8,210 bases of DNA from Anaerolineales bacterium UBA4826 (GCA_002400365.1 DHFK01000102.1:64051-72260); one strand, 5' to 3'; counted from the first letter of the stretch, positions 1 to 5,674 are shown. The notes: generated from the letters alone by a model not told the origin. Numbers and translations: made by a program.

Positions 1-8
1 GTAGAAAC

Positions 9-791
9 GTGATTGAGGATACCTTTCAAAATGGCGCCCTGCCTGATTGGGTCCGCTTTGCAATCGGGCACGCGGAGATTGAGCACGCGCCCGGAATTAT
101 CCGTTTTGTCGTAGACGGCGCGGAAGCAGGGCAATTGTCCGACGCCGAGTTGGACGATCATCGCACGGTGCCGCGGGATCGGTTGGCGTGGCGACCGCCG
201 CTGCGGTTGACGGTGCGCGCGCGGATGAGCCATCGTGCCGGCGCGATGCTTGGCACGGCCGGCTTTGGCTTTTGGAACGATCCGTTCGATTGGGTTGGCA
301 ACGTTCAGACGCCGCCGAACGCGCTGTGGTTCTTTTACGCCTCGCCGCAGAGCGACATGGCGTTCGCGCGCGGCGTGCGCGGACACGGCTGGAAAGCGGC
401 AGTCCTCAACGCCGGGCGCGCGCACCGGTTGACGATGGCGTTGGGCAATCTGGTTTTTCGATTGCCCGGGATGAGCCAACACGTGTTCCGGCTTGCCGAA
501 TCGCGCATCCACGCGCACGAGCAAGTGCTGGACGAGGTCGGGCTGACCGACTGGCACGCGTATCGAATTGATTGGTTGCCGCGCGAGGCATCGTTTTTCG
601 TGGATAGCGCGCTGGTTCTGCGCGCGCCCGATCCGCCGACCGTCGCGCTGGGTTTCGTCGCGTGGGTAGACAATAACGCGGCGAGGATGGGACCCGGACG
701 CGATTTCGATTTCCAGCGGATTGCCATTCCGCAGCGGCAGTGGATGGAACTGGCGCGCGTGCGGATAGAACCATTGGAAAGCATCCGGTAA
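9..791 (+). CDS. Conserved hypothetical protein with concanavalin A-like (GH16-like) beta-sandwich
   Basis: The frame reads 260 residues from a GTG at base 9. It is also open to the left window edge and no Shine-Dalgarno is visible, so the true start may lie outside the window. The composition is rich in aromatic and beta-strand residues. Residues about 179-204 (LTDWHAYRIDWLPREASFFV, then a short turn and VLRAP) match the 'WH-Y-IDW-P---F-VDG' strand pair typical of glycoside hydrolase family 16 and other concanavalin A-like folds. I cannot find the GH16 catalytic E-x-D-x-x-E; the central region instead carries FGFWNDPFDW near residues 86-95. It is therefore more likely a binding or structural beta-sandwich than an active glycanase. 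There is no signal peptide or membrane segment in the visible part. The gene stands alone, with a promoter for the next gene directly after it. Coding status is firm; the fold is an inference. Confidence 0.72.
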   Translation: MIEDTFQNGALPDWVRFAIGHAEIEHAPGIIRFVVDGAEAGQLSDAELDDHRTVPRDRLAWRPPLRLTVRARMSHRAGAMLGTAGFGFWNDPFDWVGNVQTPPNALWFFYASPQSDMAFARGVRGHGWKAAVLNAGRAHRLTMALGNLVFRLPGMSQHVFRLAESRIHAHEQVLDEVGLTDWHAYRIDWLPREASFFVDSALVLRAPDPPTVALGFVAWVDNNAARMGPGRDFDFQRIAIPQRQWMELARVRIEPLESIR

Positions 792-801
792 ATTGAATTG
801 A

Positions 802-830
802 TTGACAAAGTTGGTCAGAGATTGTAGAAT
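802..830 (+). promoter_or_regulatory. Sigma-70-type promoter for the antitoxin-like gene
   Basis: A TTGACA at 802-807 is followed, after a 17-base spacer, by TAGAAT at 825-830. This is a full-consensus -35 box and a five-of-six -10 box at optimal spacing, in the short gap after the 9-791 gene. A start of transcription near 836-838 would give a leader of about 39 bases, made almost entirely of the heptamer tract and the Shine-Dalgarno of the 876 gene. Confidence 0.75.
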
Positions 831-844
831 GCAAGCGTGAGAGT

Positions 845-865
845 CTTGGAGCTTGGAACTTGATT
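845..865 (+). repeat. Three tandem heptamers (CTTGnnn) ending at the Shine-Dalgarno
   Basis: CTTGGAG, CTTGGAA and CTTGATT follow each other in strict 7-base phase. The ribosome-binding GGAG (866-869) starts on the very next base. The tract lies wholly inside the leader predicted from the 802-830 promoter. Similar heptamer tracts with other units occupy the same place before the genes at 2056 and 7721. Confidence 0.6.
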
Positions 866-875
866 GGAGAGTGCG

Positions 876-1223
876 ATGACCATTGGCAGCTCTGTGAACG
901 AAGCAAGGCTGTTGGAACGCACCTACAAGATGCTGGAAGAACCGCTTCTCGGCGACCAGGATGTGGACACGAAGGTTCGTCGTCTCCTTGAAGCCGAGTA
1001 TCTGCGCCGCCTCGCCGCATATCACCATGTAGATCGCACGCTGTCTCACAAATACGGGATGTCCTTTCAAGCATTTGTAGACCATCGGGTTGCCGAGCAA
1101 CGGGGCTTTACTGCGGACGTTGAGGCTGACGCGATGGATTGGGAAACGGCGGTGAGTGGAATAGACACGATCGAGCGCAAGTTAAGGGAATTGCGCGAAT
1201 TCGCTGATGTACAGCACGGCTGA
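876..1223 (+). CDS. Small antitoxin-like protein of a probable (decayed) toxin-antitoxin pair
   Basis: The ATG at 876 is chosen over an in-frame TTG at 864 because GGAG at 866-869 is correctly spaced for it. This gives 115 residues, mostly charged and helical. The middle holds LRRLAAYHHVDRTLSHKYGM followed by SFQAFVDH, and the C-terminus is amphipathic (IDTIERKLRELREFA), likely coiled coil. From memory, short Chloroflexota and cyanobacterial proteins with an RL-x-Y---DR---KYGMSF--F pattern sit directly upstream of small toxin-like genes; I regard this as such an antitoxin-like partner, not a proven one. The broken downstream gene starts at 1207, overlapping this one's 3' end, which is the usual layout of coupled toxin-antitoxin genes. 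It has its own strong promoter at 802-830. Since its partner is broken, it may now act alone or serve no purpose. Coding: confident. Antitoxin role: moderate. Confidence 0.75.
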   Translation: MTIGSSVNEARLLERTYKMLEEPLLGDQDVDTKVRRLLEAEYLRRLAAYHHVDRTLSHKYGMSFQAFVDHRVAEQRGFTADVEADAMDWETAVSGIDTIERKLRELREFADVQHG

Positions 1224-1438
1224 TCTCCGCCAAGAAGCGCAATAAGCGCTCGAAAGGGTGTGGTTCGTGCAATCGGTAGAAGAAACTGAACGCACTGACC
1301 TCACCCTTTCTTTGCGGTTGCGTATCCGCCCAGGTCTCTTCGTCCAAGCCTTCTTGGGCGAAAGGTTTTGAGCCGAAGCCGTTGCTCAAGTTCCTGTCGC
1401 GAGTCGAAGATTTACTGCTGGAACACGCGCGGTTATAA
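1207..1438 (+). pseudogene. Broken toxin-like partner gene, with nonsense codon, frame change and missing middle
   Basis: An ATG at 1207 overlaps the end of the antitoxin-like gene. It reads MYSTADLRQEAQ, then TAA at 1243-1245. The same frame continues as ALERVWFVQSVEETERTDLT and on through LSLRLRIRPGLFVQAFLGERF to a TGA at 1369-1371. Reading the TAA as CAA (one C-to-T change) joins the first two parts smoothly. Directly after, the adjacent frame from 1367 reads FEPKPLLKFLSRVEDLLLEH followed by ARL and a stop at 1436-1438, which looks like the C-terminus of the same small protein. From memory, related proteins have about 40 residues between the 'LFVQAFLGE' strand and the 'PKPLL-FL--VEDLLLEH' helix, so a deletion with a frame shift is likely. 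I see no function left. The family name is not certain; it resembles the small accessory toxin-like proteins found beside such antitoxin-like genes. The lesions could be assembly errors, though two in one short gene argue for decay. Confidence 0.6.
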
Positions 1439-1440
1439 GA

Positions 1441-1845
1441 ATGTTGCCACACCAGGATCGCGGTCGCGATCGCCCCACCGCGCAAATGATTCACGCGTTC
1501 GAGCAGTTCAATCGCGGCGAGTACTGGGAGCAGCACGAAACGCTGGAAGCGGTTTGGCGCGCGGAGCCGGACGAGGCGATGCGCAATTTCTACAAAGGCA
1601 TCCTGCAGGTCGGCGTTGGGTTTCATCACATCACGCGACGCAACTATAGAGGTGCGGTCAAGGTGCTGACGCGCGGCATCAACTACTTGGCGCCGTATGC
1701 GCCACGCTGTATGGGCGTAGACGTGCGGCGCTTGACCGAAGAGGGGACGCGAGTGCTGGAACAAGCGCGCGCGCTGGGACCCGAGCGCATCGGCGAAATC
1801 AAGTTGGCAGAGTTGCCGCGCGTGCATTACGAGCCATCGCCATGA
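1441..1845 (+). CDS. DUF309 family protein
   Basis: The gene encodes 134 residues. The DUF309 signature is clear: FNRGEYWEQHETLEAVWR (residues 23-40, with H32-E33-x-x-E36-x-x-W39), then YKGILQVGVGFHHITRRNY (51-69), and further helices to about residue 110. This small all-helical family is widespread in Cyanobacteria, Chloroflexota and Firmicutes. Its biochemical role is not known, although the conserved His/Glu positions suggest a ligand or metal site. The ATG at 1441 lies 2 bases after the stop of the broken upstream gene and has no Shine-Dalgarno. An in-frame ATG at 1486 (residue 16), just ahead of the conserved domain, is an alternative. Loss of the upstream gene may have affected coupled translation. 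Its stop overlaps the start of the next small gene by ATGA. Confidence 0.88.
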   Translation: MLPHQDRGRDRPTAQMIHAFEQFNRGEYWEQHETLEAVWRAEPDEAMRNFYKGILQVGVGFHHITRRNYRGAVKVLTRGINYLAPYAPRCMGVDVRRLTEEGTRVLEQARALGPERIGEIKLAELPRVHYEPSP

Positions 1846-2021
1846 GCAAACCGCTGCTGGGCGCAGCGCTCACGTGGGCGTTCGCCGTGCTCGGCGCGAT
1901 CGGCGTCGCAAACTGGTTGCAACTCTCGGCGCGAGATACGATTCTGGCGGTGATTGCCGTGGCGGTCATTGCCGTTTTCGGCGCGTTCATTCCGATACTG
2001 CGGCTTGGCCGCAAATCCTAA
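1842..2021 (+). CDS. Small two-helix membrane protein (59 aa)
   Basis: The ATG overlaps the DUF309 stop in an ATGA arrangement, the classic sign of translational coupling. The 59-residue product starts MSKPLLGAALTWAFAVLGAI. It has two hydrophobic segments, about residues 5-27 and 33-54, joined by a short polar turn (NWLQLSARDT), and ends in a basic tail (RLGRKS). This predicts a hairpin inner-membrane protein with both ends in the cytoplasm by the positive-inside rule. I recognise no family. Such short genes are often missed. Overlap, clean reading frame and composition all support it. The end of the gene runs into the heptamer tract before the ferredoxin. Confidence 0.7.
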   Translation: MSKPLLGAALTWAFAVLGAIGVANWLQLSARDTILAVIAVAVIAVFGAFIPILRLGRKS

Positions 2022-2047
2022 ATCGAAAATCTGAAATCTGAAATCGA
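2013..2047 (+). repeat. Five tandem heptamers (AAATCnn) ending at the ferredoxin Shine-Dalgarno
   Basis: The units are AAATCCT, AAATCGA, AAATCTG, AAATCTG and AAATCGA, each starting exactly 7 bases after the last. The core AAATC never varies, while the last two bases do. The Shine-Dalgarno GGAG (2048-2051) starts on the next base and the ferredoxin ATG is at 2056. The tract begins inside the last codons of the 59-residue gene, whose stop is at 2019-2021. Confidence 0.75.
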
Positions 2048-2055
2048 GGAGCGAC

Positions 2056-2298
2056 ATGGCATACGTCATCGCCGAACCTTGCATCGGCGTCAAAGACAAA
2101 TCGTGCGTCGCGGTCTGCCCGGTGGATTGCATTCACGGCACCGACGAAGACGAGATGCTCTACATCCAGCCCGACGAGTGTATTGACTGCGGCGCGTGCG
2201 TACCGGAATGTCCGGTCAGCGCGATCTTTCCGCTCGACCAAGTGCCGCCCCAGTGGCAGTCGTACATTCAAAAGAACGCCGACTATTTCAAGAAATAA
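2056..2298 (+). CDS. fdxA: Seven-iron [3Fe-4S][4Fe-4S] ferredoxin
   Basis: This 80-residue electron carrier matches the Thermus/Azotobacter-type seven-iron ferredoxins over its whole length. The first cluster site is C9-x7-C17-x3-C21-P22 with an extra C25, the spacing characteristic of a [3Fe-4S] cluster. The second is C42-x2-C45-x2-C48-x3-C52-P53 for the [4Fe-4S] cluster, with C52 and C21 crossing between clusters as in the family. The C-terminal tail PPQWQSYIQKNADYF (residues 64-78) is also typical of the Thermus form. It acts in the cytoplasm, passing single electrons between redox enzymes; its partner is not visible here. The ATG is set by GGAG at 2048-2051, 4 bases upstream. It sits between a small membrane gene (34 bases) and a lipoprotein (24 bases), so it may be co-transcribed with both. 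Confidence 0.95.
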   Translation: MAYVIAEPCIGVKDKSCVAVCPVDCIHGTDEDEMLYIQPDECIDCGACVPECPVSAIFPLDQVPPQWQSYIQKNADYFKK

Positions 2299-2322
2299 AA
2301 CTCCCCGCGGTGTGAGGCAGAT

Positions 2323-3333
2323 GTGAAGCGAACGGTGCGCGCGGCGCAGTGGACGATGTGGGCGATGGTGGTCTGCGTTCTAGCCGCGTGCGCCGCGCCA
2401 ACGCTTCGCCCCGCGCCAACACCTGCCAGTCCCATTGCAATCCCAACCGTTCAGGCGACCGCGCCGGCGCGCACTCTGTCGCCGACGCTGGTTCCGCGTG
2501 GACTGTCGCCCACGCCGCGCAAGGCAATCCTCACGCCGATTCCCCCAGTGGCGCCGCTGCCGACGGCGCGCCCGCGCCAGTTCGATGATGTGGACGCGCG
2601 CGCGCTTCTCGCCGCGCTTTTTCCCGATGTCAAGTTGACTCCGGTGGATGACGTCTTTCGCGTCAACGACGATCCCACCTGGACGATGTGGGTCAACGCG
2701 CGGGTCGAAGGGCAATTCACGCAGGATACCGTCGAACTCGCCGCGATCATCGCGAACGACGCGCCGCATCTTTCGGCTGAGCAAGCCAGACGCTATGCGC
2801 CGTGGGGCTCGTTCCTCGCGATTTTCCAGACGCGCAATGGCGGTCTCCAGGTCGCGCAGCGCGCCTTTCTCTTCCCGACCGCGATGTCGCCGCTTGCCTT
2901 CGACGCGCGGATTGACCGCGCGGCTGATTTCGATCACGACGGTCAGAACGAGTTGCTGATTATCACGACCGCGACGCGACTGGGTATTACGACAACCGCC
3001 GCGTTCCTGTACATGTGGAACGATCAGGCGTTCGTCCCACTTTGGTCAGCGCCCGTGGGCGAAGACAACACGGGCGCGCTGAACCAAGCCGAGTATTTTG
3101 TCGTCGCATCGGAAATCCGTTTGGCGGACATCAACGGCGATGGGATGGACGAGATCTTGGTGGATGGTACGCGCGTGGATTACGCGATGGACGCTTTGGG
3201 CTTGCCGGATACCGACCGCGAAATCGCGCGGCGCAGTGAGCGGCGGCTGTATCGGTGGGGCGGCGCGGCGTTCGTTCCCGACAACGCGCGGACAACGCCG
3301 CTGCCAACGTTAGCCACGCGTTCGTCGCCTTGA
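2323..3333 (+). CDS. Secreted lipoprotein with Pro/Thr linker and FG-GAP/EF-hand-like calcium loops
   Basis: A GTG start at 2323 is supported by GAGG at 2314-2317. The 336-residue product begins with a lipoprotein signal: basic MKRTVR, a hydrophobic core, and lipobox L20-A21-A22-C23. Residues about 24-85 are a Pro/Thr/Ala-rich linker (for example TPASPIAIPT), common for surface lipoproteins in Chloroflexota. The globular part has two Asp-rich loops of the FG-GAP/dockerin type: DFDHDGQNELLI near residue 202 and DINGDGMDEILV near residue 269, each D-x-[DN]-x-D-G-x-[ND]-E, likely binding calcium between blades or strands. It is probably anchored outside the cytoplasmic membrane. The function is unknown; no catalytic motif was seen. 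It follows the ferredoxin by 24 bases. The stop overlaps the -35 box of the next promoter. Confidence 0.88.
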   Translation: MKRTVRAAQWTMWAMVVCVLAACAAPTLRPAPTPASPIAIPTVQATAPARTLSPTLVPRGLSPTPRKAILTPIPPVAPLPTARPRQFDDVDARALLAALFPDVKLTPVDDVFRVNDDPTWTMWVNARVEGQFTQDTVELAAIIANDAPHLSAEQARRYAPWGSFLAIFQTRNGGLQVAQRAFLFPTAMSPLAFDARIDRAADFDHDGQNELLIITTATRLGITTTAAFLYMWNDQAFVPLWSAPVGEDNTGALNQAEYFVVASEIRLADINGDGMDEILVDGTRVDYAMDALGLPDTDREIARRSERRLYRWGGAAFVPDNARTTPLPTLATRSSP

Positions 3334-3359
3334 CATTGTTTTAACACTGCGATTATAAT
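3330..3359 (+). promoter_or_regulatory. Consensus sigma-70 promoter for the DinB-like/LiaF-like pair
   Basis: TTGACA at 3330-3335 and TATAAT at 3354-3359 are both exact consensus hexamers, with an 18-base spacer. The -35 box overlaps the lipoprotein TGA (3331-3333), and the predicted start of transcription is near 3366, leaving a leader of about 33 bases before the ATG at 3399. Confidence 0.82.
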
Positions 3360-3398
3360 AGCCCCACCTTTTTGGAATCGGCGCGCGAGGAGAATACG

Positions 3399-3893
3399 AT
3401 GTACCGCCAACGCAAATTGCTCGTTGATCGTCTCGAAACCAGCGGCAAAGAGTACGCCAGGTATTTGGCAGAATTGCCGGAGGAACAAATCCACGCCGTC
3501 CCAGCGTCGAATGAATGGAGCATCCATCAGACCGCCGCGCACATGCGCGACACAGAACAGTACGTCTTCCTGATTCGTGCGCAGCGCATTCTGAAGGAAG
3601 ACCATCCCGTGGTCCAGGATTTCGATCAAGCCACGTGGTGGCGCACTCATCCCTATGCGCCCGACGAGCCGCTGAAGCAGATCATCGCCGAGTTTCGCGC
3701 GGCGCGACGCAAACTGGCGCGGCTCTTACGCCAGGCATCCGCCAAGGATTGGAATAGATTGGCGACTCATTCCGCGTACGGCACAATCTCGTTCGATTGG
3801 CTGGCAATGCACTGTTACCATCATACGCTCGAACATATCGCGCAGATCGGTTACCTGCGCGAGAACGCGGTGCTGAAGGAATTGAACTGCTGA
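3399..3893 (+). CDS. DinB-like four-helix metal-dependent protein
   Basis: The protein has 164 residues from the ATG at 3399, chosen because GAGGAG (3387-3392) is properly spaced. An in-frame TTG at 3372 would place that site inside the gene. It shows the DinB/YfiT-like plan: a first helix, then NEWSIHQTAAHM (38-49) with metal-ligand candidate H48, and the C-terminal FDWLAMHCYHHTLEHIAQI (132-150), where H142-x3-H146 supplies the other two ligands, followed by Q149. The three histidines fit the divalent-metal site of the superfamily, whose members include thiol-dependent transferases and DNA-damage-induced proteins of unknown function. The substrate cannot be deduced. It is cytoplasmic, with no signal or membrane segment. 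It is first in a two-gene unit under the 3330-3359 promoter, 16 bases before the LiaF-like gene. Confidence 0.85.
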   Translation: MYRQRKLLVDRLETSGKEYARYLAELPEEQIHAVPASNEWSIHQTAAHMRDTEQYVFLIRAQRILKEDHPVVQDFDQATWWRTHPYAPDEPLKQIIAEFRAARRKLARLLRQASAKDWNRLATHSAYGTISFDWLAMHCYHHTLEHIAQIGYLRENAVLKELNC

Positions 3894-3909
3894 TTGGAAG
3901 GAGGTCATC

Positions 3910-4467
3910 GTGTCGCGCTTGAATTCTGGCGAACTGTTAGCCGCGGCGATCTTGATCGTTCTCGGATTGCTGCTGCTCTTGGGCAACGTCGGCTGGCTCG
4001 CTTTGAATTGGGGCATGGTGTGGGCGTTGCTGCTGGTGCTGTTCGGCGTCTGGATGATCTGGCGCGCGCTTCAGCCAACCTCCTCCGCCTACACTTATGG
4101 GGGTGTGTCCTACGGTTTCGGCGATTATTGCCCCGACCTGAGCGGCAAGGAGATTCGCCGCGAGAGTTTTTCCCACGGCTTGGGCGATTTCGACTTGGAT
4201 TTGACGCGCGCGGTCTTCCCGGAAGGCGCGCAGGTCGTGCGCGCCTCCCACGGCTTGGGCGATTTGACGGTGATCGTGCCGCGTGACCTCGCCGTGCGCG
4301 TGAGAGCCAGCGTGGGCTTGGGCGACGTCAAGTTGTTTGGCGAGAGGTCCGGAGGCATCGGTCCGCATCTCACCTTTCAATCGGATGATTACGCGACGGC
4401 GACGCGCAAGTTGGACCTCGAAGCGAGCGTTGGCTTGGGCGATGTGAAGGTGGTGCGCGCCACTTGA
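3910..4467 (+). CDS. LiaF-like membrane protein with repeated GLGD rungs
   Basis: A very strong Shine-Dalgarno (GGAAGGAGG, 3896-3904) sets the GTG start at 3910. The product is 185 residues. Residues 9-28 and 33-54 form a membrane hairpin, as in LiaF and related regulators of the cell-envelope stress response. The rest is a beta-rich domain matching the LiaF C-terminal domain, formerly annotated 'cell wall-active antibiotics response'. It carries G-[LF]-G-D five times: 69-72, 90-93, 115-118, 136-139 and 175-178. The pattern of short hydrophobic strands after each (FDLDL, LTVIV, VKLF, VKVV) suggests stacked beta-turns. In Firmicutes LiaF inhibits the LiaRS two-component system; no kinase or regulator gene is present here, so a direct LiaRS link is not supported. 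A role in envelope sensing is an inference. Confidence 0.85.
   Translation: MSRLNSGELLAAAILIVLGLLLLLGNVGWLALNWGMVWALLLVLFGVWMIWRALQPTSSAYTYGGVSYGFGDYCPDLSGKEIRRESFSHGLGDFDLDLTRAVFPEGAQVVRASHGLGDLTVIVPRDLAVRVRASVGLGDVKLFGERSGGIGPHLTFQSDDYATATRKLDLEASVGLGDVKVVRAT
4171..4265 (+). repeat. Exact 20-base direct repeat inside the LiaF-like gene
   Basis: TCCCACGGCTTGGGCGATTT occurs at 4171-4190 and again at 4246-4265, exactly 75 bases (25 codons) apart. Both copies encode SHGLGD plus the next residue. Two further relatives around GGCTTGGGCGA encode the later GLGD motifs. The DNA identity suggests recent internal duplication or gene conversion of one rung. Confidence 0.8.
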
Positions 4468-4487
4468 TTGCGGATTAGGAATTACGC
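4467..4487 (+). repeat. Degenerate heptamer tract after the LiaF-like gene
   Basis: ATTGCGG, ATTAGGA and ATTACGC follow in 7-base phase, sharing only ATT at the start of each unit. The first base is the last base of the LiaF-like stop codon. Unlike the three clear tracts, it does not touch the Shine-Dalgarno of the next gene (GGAG, 4517-4520), although that site is close to the same 7-base grid. A weak inverted repeat ATTAGG (4474-4479) / CCTAAT (4499-4504) overlaps it. Confidence 0.3.
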
Positions 4488-4525
4488 GTGAGGACTTGCC
4501 TAATTCTCAGTTCAATGGAGACAAC

Positions 4526-5302
4526 ATGACATTCGAAAACATCATCGTGACGATTGACGGCGCGATCGCGCTCATTCAACTGAACCGTCCCAAAGTGCTG
4601 AACGCGCTCAACGGCAAGTTGATGACCGAACTGGGCGACGCGGTCGAAGAACTGGACCAGAACGATGCGGTGCGCTGCATCATCATTCACGGCAGCGAGC
4701 GCGCGTTCTGCGCCGGCGCGGACATTGACCAGATGAAATCGGCGACGCCGCTGGTGATGCTGCAAAGCGCCTGGATCAATCGGAATTTCGACCGGCTGCG
4801 CAAGGCGACCAAGCCGATCATCGCCGCGGTCAGCGGCTATTGCCTGGGCGGCGGCAGCGAACTGGCGATGGCGTGCGACATCGTCATCGCGTCCGAATCG
4901 GCGCAGTTCGCGCAGCCCGAAATCAACATCGGCATTATTCCGGGGGCGGGCGGGACGCAGCGCCTGCCGCGTGCCATTGGCAAATCGCGCGCGCTGGAGT
5001 TGATTCTGACCGGCAAATTCATGTCGGCGAAGGAAGCCGAGGCGCGCGGCTTGGTGTCGCGCGTCGTCCCAGTCGAAATGTACCTGGAAGAAGCCAAGAC
5101 GCTGGCGCGCGAGATCGCGACCCAACCGCCCGTCGCCGTGCGCTTTGCCAAAGCCGCCGTCAACAAGGCGTACGAATTGCCGCTGACCGAAGGACTGGAA
5201 TTCGAGAGTCGCATTTTCCACATCTTGTTCTCGACGGAAGATCAGAAAGAGGGCATGGCGGCGTTCCTGGAAAAACGAAAACCGGCGTGGAAAGGGAAAT
5301 AG
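4526..5302 (+). CDS. Enoyl-CoA hydratase (crotonase family)
   Basis: The ATG at 4526 is preceded by GGAG (4517-4520); an in-frame TTG at 4496 is less likely. The 258 residues match classical enoyl-CoA hydratases (crotonase, PaaF-like), which add water to trans-2-enoyl-CoA in beta-oxidation. The oxyanion hole is formed by A63 in FCAGAD (61-66) and G109 in LGGGSELAM (107-115). Both catalytic glutamates are present: E112 (GGGSEL) and E132 (QPEINIG). The GIIPGAGGTQRLPRAIGKS segment (136-154) is also canonical. It is therefore predicted active and cytoplasmic. It heads a close operon with an unknown 121-residue protein, a Gfo/Idh/MocA oxidoreductase and a second, PaaG-like crotonase. Chain-length or aryl preference cannot be read from the sequence. 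Confidence 0.95.
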   Translation: MTFENIIVTIDGAIALIQLNRPKVLNALNGKLMTELGDAVEELDQNDAVRCIIIHGSERAFCAGADIDQMKSATPLVMLQSAWINRNFDRLRKATKPIIAAVSGYCLGGGSELAMACDIVIASESAQFAQPEINIGIIPGAGGTQRLPRAIGKSRALELILTGKFMSAKEAEARGLVSRVVPVEMYLEEAKTLAREIATQPPVAVRFAKAAVNKAYELPLTEGLEFESRIFHILFSTEDQKEGMAAFLEKRKPAWKGK

Positions 5303-5305
5303 CGC

Positions 5306-5671
5306 GTGCCAGAATCGGTGGAACCAGAACTGATTACGATCATCGAAGGACCGTCGCCCGATTTTCGCCTGGTGGGGGACGTGTGGGCGCTCTCGGTGCT
5401 TGAGGGACAATCGGCGTACATCCCTGCCGCGTGCCAGGTGCGATCATTCAACGGCAAGAAACTGATCGAGCGCTGTCAGCGCGCGTGGTCCACCCAGCGT
5501 CCGACGCTGCTGGATTATCGGCAGGTGGATGGCTTGCGTCGTCAGGTCGAAATTCTTGGCGCGCGGCTGGACAAGGTCGAAGGTGTGGATGTGCTGAACT
5601 TTTGGGTGCGTCAGCCGGTTCGCCATTTGATCGGCGGCGGTTCCAGCAATGACCTGCCGGTGATCGAGTGA
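5306..5671 (+). CDS. Conserved hypothetical protein (121 aa) within the crotonase operon
   Basis: The GTG at 5306 lies 3 bases after the hydratase stop, and the TGA ends 3 bases before the next ATG, so this gene is embedded in the operon. The product reads ELITIIEGPSPDFRLVGDVW (8-27), then SVLEGQSAYIPAACQVRSFN (30-49), a Cys/Arg/Trp-containing helix (LIERCQRAW), and a C-terminal DVLNFWVRQP strand. There is no membrane segment, signal or nucleotide-binding motif. I recall similar short proteins only as uncharacterised Chloroflexota ORFs, and assign no function. The base composition and codon style match its neighbours. Tight placement between the two CoA-related and oxidoreductase genes suggests a linked role, such as a small regulatory or structural partner. 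Confidence 0.82.
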   Translation: MPESVEPELITIIEGPSPDFRLVGDVWALSVLEGQSAYIPAACQVRSFNGKKLIERCQRAWSTQRPTLLDYRQVDGLRRQVEILGARLDKVEGVDVLNFWVRQPVRHLIGGGSSNDLPVIE

Positions 5672-5674
5672 GCC

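Noticed and set aside
1108..1827. Long open frame on the - strand, with a plausible-looking HEPHPFERLLRFLAEI stretch
   Set aside because: It runs antisense through the antitoxin-like gene and DUF309, both well supported. The + strand reading of 1207-1438 makes better protein and fits the overlapping start. The stretch is probably a chance antisense reading.
2013..2047. CRISPR-like array or iteron origin
   Set aside because: Units are 7 bases with no spacers, only five copies, and no Cas or replication gene nearby; position before a Shine-Dalgarno fits a leader tract.
4474..4504. Inverted repeat ATTAGG / CCTAAT as a terminator or operator
   Set aside because: Only 6-base arms with a 19-base gap and no T-run; expected by chance and overlapping the degenerate heptamer tract.
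4475..5410. 311-codon open frame on the - strand
   Set aside because: Antisense shadow of the enoyl-CoA hydratase; Arg/His/Phe-rich composition typical of reverse frames of GC-rich genes.
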